The position numbers and the translations under genes were made by a program. Shown one piece after another: positions 7,103 through 11,345 of a DNA stretch of 11,345 nucleotides. Under the pieces are notes generated by a model. The model was not told the DNA's origin. It did no database searches and was given only the letters and a program-made list of their open reading frames with translations. The stretch is from an uncultured Oscillospiraceae bacterium (GTDB taxonomy: Bacteria > Bacillota > Clostridia > Oscillospirales > Oscillospiraceae). Within the stretch, counting starts at the first letter, position 1, and every line of letters begins with the position of its first letter. The stretch is taken from NCBI GenBank assembly GCA_905234575.1, contig CAJOIG010000032.1, forward strand, positions 1-11,345, read 5' to 3'.

Positions 7103-8221
7103 TTATTCCAGGTGGATGGCGCAGGTTTTCAGGTGGTCCCGGATGGGCAGGTGCTGGGGGCAGGCGTCCTCGCACTGTCCGCAGCCGACGCAGTCCGAGG
7201 CCCGGTGTCCCTCGGACACGGCGGCCCGGTAATCCGCGGCGGCCTCGTCGAGCTGGCCCGCTCCGAGCCGTTTGTTCATGGCGGCGAAGATGTCCGGGAT
7301 GGGGATCTGCTGGGGGCAGCCCTCGACGCAGTAGCGGCAGGCGGTGCAGGGGATGGCGGCAGACCGGCCAAGGATCTCCTGGGCCTGAGAGATCACGGCG
7401 CGTTCGGCTTCGTTCAGCGGGCGGAAATCCCGCATGTAGGAGAGGTTGTCCTCCATCTGCGCCACATTGGACATGCCGGATAGCACGGTGAGGATGCCTT
7501 CCAGGGAGGCGACGAAGCGGATCGCCCAGGAGGCGGGGGAAGCGTCGGGATCCACCGAGCGCATGAGCTCGCGGATCTCCCGTCCCGGATCGGCAAGATG
7601 CCCACCCTTCACGGGCTCCATGACGGTGATGAGCTTCCCGTGCTTCCGCGCGACCTCGTAGACGGCGCGGGACTGTACCTTTGGGTTTTCCCAGTCGGCG
7701 TAGTTGAGCTGGAGCTGGACGAACTCCGCCTCGGGATGCTCCGCGAGGAGGCGGTCAAGAAGCTCCGGACCGCCATGGAAGGAAAAGCCGATGTGGCGGA
7801 CGCGGCCCTTGGCCTTCTGTTCGTTCACAAAGTCCCAGAGGCGAAAACGATCGTATTTCTGGACGTTCGAATCCATGATGGCGTGGAGCAGGTAGAAATC
7901 CACATAGTCCGTACCAAGACGGCGAAGGCTCGCGGAGAGCTCCTTCTTGGCGGCGGCCTCGGTCGGCGCGATGCTGGCGTTGAGCTTTGTCGCCAGCGTA
8001 TAGCTGTCCCGCGGATGACGGTCCACCAGAGCCTTTTTTGTCGCGGCCTCGGAGCCGGGATAGACAAAGGCCGTGTCAAAATAGGTCATTCCCGCCTCCA
8101 GGAAGCGATCGACCATGACCTTCATCTGTTCGACGTCGATGGAGAGCCCCTTCTTCGGCAGGCGCATGAGGCCGAAGCCGAGTTTTTTCGGCAGAAGGAT
8201 GCCAGTGCTTTCGTCCTGCAT
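7103..8221 (-). CDS. Aldo/keto reductase with C-terminal two-cluster ferredoxin domain
   Basis: A predicted 372-residue cytosolic oxidoreductase. The N-terminal aldo/keto reductase barrel shows the catalytic tetrad at D49 (FDTA), Y54, K79 (LATKLN) and H113 (FYLLHAI), and KGRVRHIGFSFHG typical of the family. The C-terminus adds two CxxCxxCxxxCP motifs, C292-C295-C298-C302 and C344-C347-C350-C354, each able to bind a [4Fe-4S] cluster. The reaction is unknown; the clusters suggest electron exchange with a ferredoxin or flavoprotein rather than plain NADPH reduction. Family members of this layout are common in anaerobes and are often annotated only as 4Fe-4S aldo/keto reductases. GAGGG on the minus strand (8228-8232) lies 6 bases from the ATG. 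The gene is monocistronic here, with its own promoter, and is transcribed divergently from the GH13-GlgB frame. Confidence 0.93.
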   Translation of the reverse strand: MQDESTGILLPKKLGFGLMRLPKKGLSIDVEQMKVMVDRFLEAGMTYFDTAFVYPGSEAATKKALVDRHPRDSYTLATKLNASIAPTEAAAKKELSASLRRLGTDYVDFYLLHAIMDSNVQKYDRFRLWDFVNEQKAKGRVRHIGFSFHGGPELLDRLLAEHPEAEFVQLQLNYADWENPKVQSRAVYEVARKHGKLITVMEPVKGGHLADPGREIRELMRSVDPDASPASWAIRFVASLEGILTVLSGMSNVAQMEDNLSYMRDFRPLNEAERAVISQAQEILGRSAAIPCTACRYCVEGCPQQIPIPDIFAAMNKRLGAGQLDEAAADYRAAVSEGHRASDCVGCGQCEDACPQHLPIRDHLKTCAIHLE

Positions 8222-8253
8222 AAAAGACCCTCATTTCATTCTGAATTGCTTTT

Positions 8254-8283
8254 ATTTTATCGGATCGACACAGCCTGTGTCAA
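8254..8283 (-). promoter_or_regulatory. SigA-type promoter of the aldo/keto reductase gene
   Basis: On the minus strand TTGACA (8283-8278, 6 of 6) is followed after 18 bp by TAAAAT (8259-8254, 5 of 6). The predicted start of transcription is near 8247, leaving a leader of about 26 bases that includes the GAGGG ribosome binding site. The region is AT-rich against the local GC-rich background. It is the best promoter match in the window. Confidence 0.75.
8267..8281. promoter_or_regulatory. 15-bp palindrome GACACAG-C-CTGTGTC, candidate operator
   Basis: A perfect 7-bp inverted repeat around a single central base overlaps the -35 element and fills part of the 18-bp spacer of the reductase promoter. 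A dimeric regulator bound here would block or remodel the polymerase. MerR-family activators bind at such spacer positions, usually with a 19-20 bp spacer, so a repressor is at least as likely. The regulator is not identifiable in the window. Confidence 0.5.
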
Positions 8284-8329
8284 CAAAAAAACGAATCCGC
8301 GTGGTTTTCCGTTCCATTCTGAAAGTCTG

Positions 8330-8340
8330 TGTGCTATAAT
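8330..8340 (+). promoter_or_regulatory. Extended -10 promoter of the GH13-GlgB gene
   Basis: TGTGCTATAAT contains a perfect TATAAT (8335-8340) preceded by TGTG, the TRTG extended -10 motif used by Firmicutes SigA. The -35 region is poor (TTCCAT at 17 bp spacing), which extended -10 promoters tolerate. The predicted start near 8347 leaves a leader of about 48 bases with AAAGGAGA at 8381-8388, before ATG 8395. The AT-only palindrome TAATTAATTAATTA (8337-8350) overlaps the -10 and the start point and might bind a regulator or simply ease melting. Confidence 0.65.
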
Positions 8341-8394
8341 TAATTAATTAGGAAACAAATGCGCCTTGGGGCATATCAGAAAAGGAGAGACCTC

Positions 8395-11345
8395 ATGCCG
8401 AAGGAACCCTTCCGCGCCCTCCGCACGCTGTTTCACGATGAGACCGCCCGCTTCCGCACGCCGGAGGAACCGCAGCCCGGCGACGAGGTGCGCCTCCGGT
8501 TTCGCGCGGGACGGGGCCTCTGGTCCGAGGTCCTGCTCTGCACGGACCGCGGCGAGGCGATTCCCATGACCCCTGTGCGTCGGGATACCGCTTTCGATTG
8601 GTATGAAGCCGTTCTGATCTGTCCCGATGCGCCGCTGGGATACTCCTTCCGCGTGCTGGGAGATGGACTTGCCGCGGACTATGGACGGATCGGCGCTCGC
8701 CTTACGGCGGAGAAGGAGCTCCGCTGCGCCTTCGATTTTTTCCAGCTCCTTCCGGGCTATCATGTCCCGGCGTGGTCGAAGGGCGCCCTGCAGTACCAGA
8801 TCTTCCCGGAACGCTTCCGAAACGGCGACCCCGCCAACGACGTGGCCGACGGCGAGTACCGCTACATCGACGAGCCGGTCCGGCGTGCCTCTGCGTGGAG
8901 CGAGCTTCCGAAGGACGGGGATTTTCGCACGTTTTACGGCGGCGACCTGCAGGGCATTCTCGAAAAGCTCGACTATATCCAGTCCCTGGGCGTGGAGGTC
9001 ATTTACCTCAATCCGATCTTCCTGTCGCCGTCCTCTCACAAGTACGACGCGCAGGATTACGAGCACATCGATCCGCACCTGGCCGTTCTGGTCGGGGAGA
9101 CGCCGGAAAGCCTGGCCCGCCGTGATTATTCGGAAGAGAGCCTTGCCCGGAGCGACGCGCTTTTTGCCGAGCTCTGCCAGGAACTCCATCGCCGCGGGAT
9201 GCGGATCATCCTCGACGGCGTGTTCAATCACTGCGGCTCCTTCCACCGCTGGATGGATCGGGAGGGGACCGGCGGCGCTTACCATGATCGCAACAGTCCG
9301 TACCGCGAGTACTTCCGCTTCGATCCGGATGACCCGGCGAGCTACGAAGCCTGGTGGGATTTCGATACCCTGCCGAAGCTGAACTACGAAAACTCCGATG
9401 ATCTGTGCGAGGCGATCTTTGCCGTGGCGCAGAAGTGGCTGAAGCCGCCGTACTGCATCGACGGCTGGCGGCTGGATGTGGCGGCGGACCTCGGTCACAC
9501 CGAGGCGTTCAATCACTGCTTCTGGAAGGAGTTCCGGCGCCGTGTCCGGGCGGTGAACCCGGACGCGGTCATCATCGCGGAGCATTTCAAGGATGCGTCG
9601 GCCTGGCTTCAGGGGGATGAGTGGGATTCCGTCATGAACTACGCGGCGTTCATGGACCCGCTGACCCATTTCCTCACCGGCGTGGAAAAGCACTCCGACC
9701 ATGCGTGTCCCGCGCTCCACGGTGACGGCGAGGCTTTCTTTGAGGCGATGCTCCTGGCCATGTCCCGTATGCCGGGGGGCGCTGTTGCCTGCGCCATGAA
9801 CGAGCTGTCGAACCACGACCACTCCCGGTTCCTGACCCGCACGAACGGCCGCACCGGCCGGGTCGGGACGGCGGGCTCCGCGGCGGCGGAGGAGGGGGCC
9901 GACATGCGTGTGTTCCGGGAAGCCGTCGTCGTGCAGATGACCTGGCCCGGCGCGCCGACGATCTACTACGGAGACGAGGCCGGACTCGCGGGCTGGACCG
10001 ATCCCGACAACCGCCGCACCTATCCCTGGGGACACGAGGACCTCGGTCTCATCGACTTCCACCGTGCTCTCGCGCGGCTTCGCCGGGAGTACGGCGTACT
10101 GCGGGACGGCTCTTTCCTGCCGCTGGCGGCGGGGGAGCGGTTCATTGCCTACGCGCGGTTCGACGACGACGCCTGCGCTGTGGTGGCGGTGAACGACGCG
10201 GAGGTGGAACGGTGTGTCTCCATTCCCGTGGACGGGCTCGGCCTGCCGGACGGGACGGAGCTTTCAACTCTGCTGCGTACGACGCCGGAGGGCTATGCTC
10301 TTGGCGGACCCGATCCCGCACGGATCGCGGACGGTGCCCTTTCCCTGACGCTTCCGGCCCGCACGGCCGTTATCTACCATCATTCATCCGCCAAGGAGGA
10401 ACCTGCCATGAAGGAAGTCCCATCCGAACAGTATGTCTACACCGATTTCGACAGCTACCTTTTCCACCAGGGGACCCATTATGAGGCCTACCGAAAGCTG
10501 GGCGCCCATCCGACCATGGAAAACGGTGTGACCGGTACCCGGTTCGCGGTCTGGGCGCCGAACGCGCAGTATGTTTCCGTGATCTCCGCCCGCACGGGCT
10601 GGGAGAACGAGGACCCCGGCCGCATGAGCCGCCGGGACGACGGCGTGTGGGAGGTCTTCATGCCGTGGGTCTCCGAGGGCGACGCCTACCGCTATGTCAT
10701 TGTCGGCGCGGACGGCGTCAAGCGCTATAAATCCGATCCCTACGCCTTCTATTCCGAAAAGCGTCCCGCGAACGCCTCCATCGTCGCCCGGCTGGACGGA
10801 TATGCGTGGCACGATGCGGACTACGACGCGGCGCGGAACAATAAGGATGTCCTCGAAAAACCCATGGCGATCTACGAGGTCCATCTGGGCTCCTGGAAGA
10901 AGAGATACGCCTATCCCGGGGACGAGGACGGATTCCTGAACTATCGGGAGCTCGCCGACCAGCTCGCGGAGTATCTGACCTATATGGGCTACACCCATGT
11001 GGAGCTCATCGGCATCTGCGAGTATCCCTTCGACGGCTCCTGGGGGTATCAGGTCACGGGTTTTTTCTCGCCGACGAGCCGCTACGGCGCGCCGGACGAC
11101 TTCCGCTATTTCGTCGATACGATGCACCGCGCCGGCATCGGCGTCATCCTCGACTGGGTTCCGGCCCATTTTCCGAAGGACAGCTTCGGCCTCGAGTGCT
11201 TCGACGGCACGCCCCTGTACGAATCCCCCGACCCCCTGCGGGCGGAGTATCCCGAGTGGGGCACCAAGGCCTTCGACCATGCCAAGCCCGAGGTCCGGTC
11301 CTTCCTTATTTCCAGCGCGTTCTACTGGATACGGGAATTCCACAT
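8395..11345 (+). CDS. glgB: GH13 alpha-glycosidase fused in frame to glycogen branching enzyme GlgB (3' partial)
   Basis: One frame runs from ATG 8395 to the window edge with no stop, 983 whole codons. Residues 1-671 are a complete intracellular GH13 alpha-glucan hydrolase (alpha-amylase/neopullulanase-like). It has a beta-rich N-terminal domain (about 1-120) and catalytic regions DGVFNH (274-279), LPKLN (326-330), DGWRLDV with nucleophile D361, IIAEHF with acid/base E396, LSNHDHSRF with D475, and GAPTIYYGDEAGL, then a C-terminal beta domain. No signal peptide is seen. Residues from 672 are GlgB, which makes alpha-1,6 branches in glycogen: CBM48 (from about 713), IYEVHLGSWKK (from 826) and region I DWVPAHF (920-926). 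The window ends before its nucleophile region. ATG 8395 has AAAGGAGA at 8381-8388; an in-frame ATG at 8359 is too close to the predicted transcription start. Together the parts could trim and branch stored glucan. The exact GH13 subfamily is uncertain. Confidence 0.88.
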   Translation, partial: MPKEPFRALRTLFHDETARFRTPEEPQPGDEVRLRFRAGRGLWSEVLLCTDRGEAIPMTPVRRDTAFDWYEAVLICPDAPLGYSFRVLGDGLAADYGRIGARLTAEKELRCAFDFFQLLPGYHVPAWSKGALQYQIFPERFRNGDPANDVADGEYRYIDEPVRRASAWSELPKDGDFRTFYGGDLQGILEKLDYIQSLGVEVIYLNPIFLSPSSHKYDAQDYEHIDPHLAVLVGETPESLARRDYSEESLARSDALFAELCQELHRRGMRIILDGVFNHCGSFHRWMDREGTGGAYHDRNSPYREYFRFDPDDPASYEAWWDFDTLPKLNYENSDDLCEAIFAVAQKWLKPPYCIDGWRLDVAADLGHTEAFNHCFWKEFRRRVRAVNPDAVIIAEHFKDASAWLQGDEWDSVMNYAAFMDPLTHFLTGVEKHSDHACPALHGDGEAFFEAMLLAMSRMPGGAVACAMNELSNHDHSRFLTRTNGRTGRVGTAGSAAAEEGADMRVFREAVVVQMTWPGAPTIYYGDEAGLAGWTDPDNRRTYPWGHEDLGLIDFHRALARLRREYGVLRDGSFLPLAAGERFIAYARFDDDACAVVAVNDAEVERCVSIPVDGLGLPDGTELSTLLRTTPEGYALGGPDPARIADGALSLTLPARTAVIYHHSSAKEEPAMKEVPSEQYVYTDFDSYLFHQGTHYEAYRKLGAHPTMENGVTGTRFAVWAPNAQYVSVISARTGWENEDPGRMSRRDDGVWEVFMPWVSEGDAYRYVIVGADGVKRYKSDPYAFYSEKRPANASIVARLDGYAWHDADYDAARNNKDVLEKPMAIYEVHLGSWKKRYAYPGDEDGFLNYRELADQLAEYLTYMGYTHVELIGICEYPFDGSWGYQVTGFFSPTSRYGAPDDFRYFVDTMHRAGIGVILDWVPAHFPKDSFGLECFDGTPLYESPDPLRAEYPEWGTKAFDHAKPEVRSFLISSAFYWIREFH
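10393..10410 (+). promoter_or_regulatory. glgB: Internal Shine-Dalgarno and ATG at the GH13-GlgB joint
   Basis: AAGGAGG (10393-10399) lies 8 bases before an in-frame ATG (10408-10410), an ideal initiation site. GlgB homology begins just after it, with the usual N-terminal YLFHQGTHYEAYRKLGAH segment before CBM48, so a free GlgB could be made from here. The joint reads SSAKEEPAMKEVP, with only about ten residues between the last beta strand of the GH13 part and the ATG. There is no stop codon between the two. Confidence 0.6.

Noticed and set aside
8361..8378. Small GC-rich inverted repeat in the GH13-GlgB leader, considered as an attenuator
   Set aside because: The possible stem around GCC...GGGC is only 3-4 bp and has no T tract, so it is no better than chance.
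8359..8394. Earlier in-frame ATG for the GH13-GlgB gene
   Set aside because: It lies only about 12 bases after the predicted transcription start and has a weaker ribosome binding site than ATG 8395. The added residues are not family-like.
8344..10062. Long open frame antisense to the GH13 module
   Set aside because: The plus strand encodes a full set of GH13 catalytic motifs here. The antisense translation resembles no family and overlaps the plus-strand promoter.

Overview
The window looks like a chromosomal segment from a GC-rich anaerobic member of the Clostridia (Oscillospiraceae-like). This is an inference from three things: the order cmk - ispH fused to rpsA, the Firmicutes-type four-repeat ribosomal protein S1, and the strong AAGGAGG ribosome binding sites. 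No rRNA, tRNA, CRISPR array or mobile element is visible. The only gaps between genes are about 100 bp (4642-4742), 60 bp (7043-7102) and 173 bp (8222-8394).

Region 1 (1-4641, + strand) is a tightly packed operon. It holds the SIS-domain end of an RpiR-type regulator, an HI0933/BaiN-like flavoprotein, cytidylate kinase (cmk), and one long frame joining IspH (last step of the MEP isoprenoid pathway) to ribosomal protein S1. Neighbouring genes overlap or lie a few bases apart. A 14-bp hairpin with a T tract (4664-4695) ends it.

Region 2 (4743-7042, + strand) is a two-gene unit with a 4-bp overlap: a membrane-anchored glycerophosphodiester phosphodiesterase and a GPH/MFS-type transporter. Region 3 (7103-8221, - strand) is an aldo/keto reductase with a C-terminal two-cluster ferredoxin domain. 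It converges on the transporter across a 13-bp hairpin, and it has a clear TTGACA/TAAAAT promoter carrying a 15-bp palindrome.

Region 4 (8395 to the window edge, + strand) is divergent from the reductase. It is a single uninterrupted frame encoding a complete intracellular GH13 alpha-glycosidase followed, with no stop codon, by the CBM48 and the start of the catalytic domain of a glycogen branching enzyme (GlgB).

The most notable point is that two separate gene pairs here (ispH-rpsA and GH13-glgB) are joined in frame without a stop, and both joints keep an AAGGAGG-like sequence and an ATG that could start the second protein alone. In ispH-rpsA, codon usage changes sharply across the joint, and an AT-rich island with a promoter-like sequence lies upstream of it. 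This suggests that the second halves may also be made as separate products.
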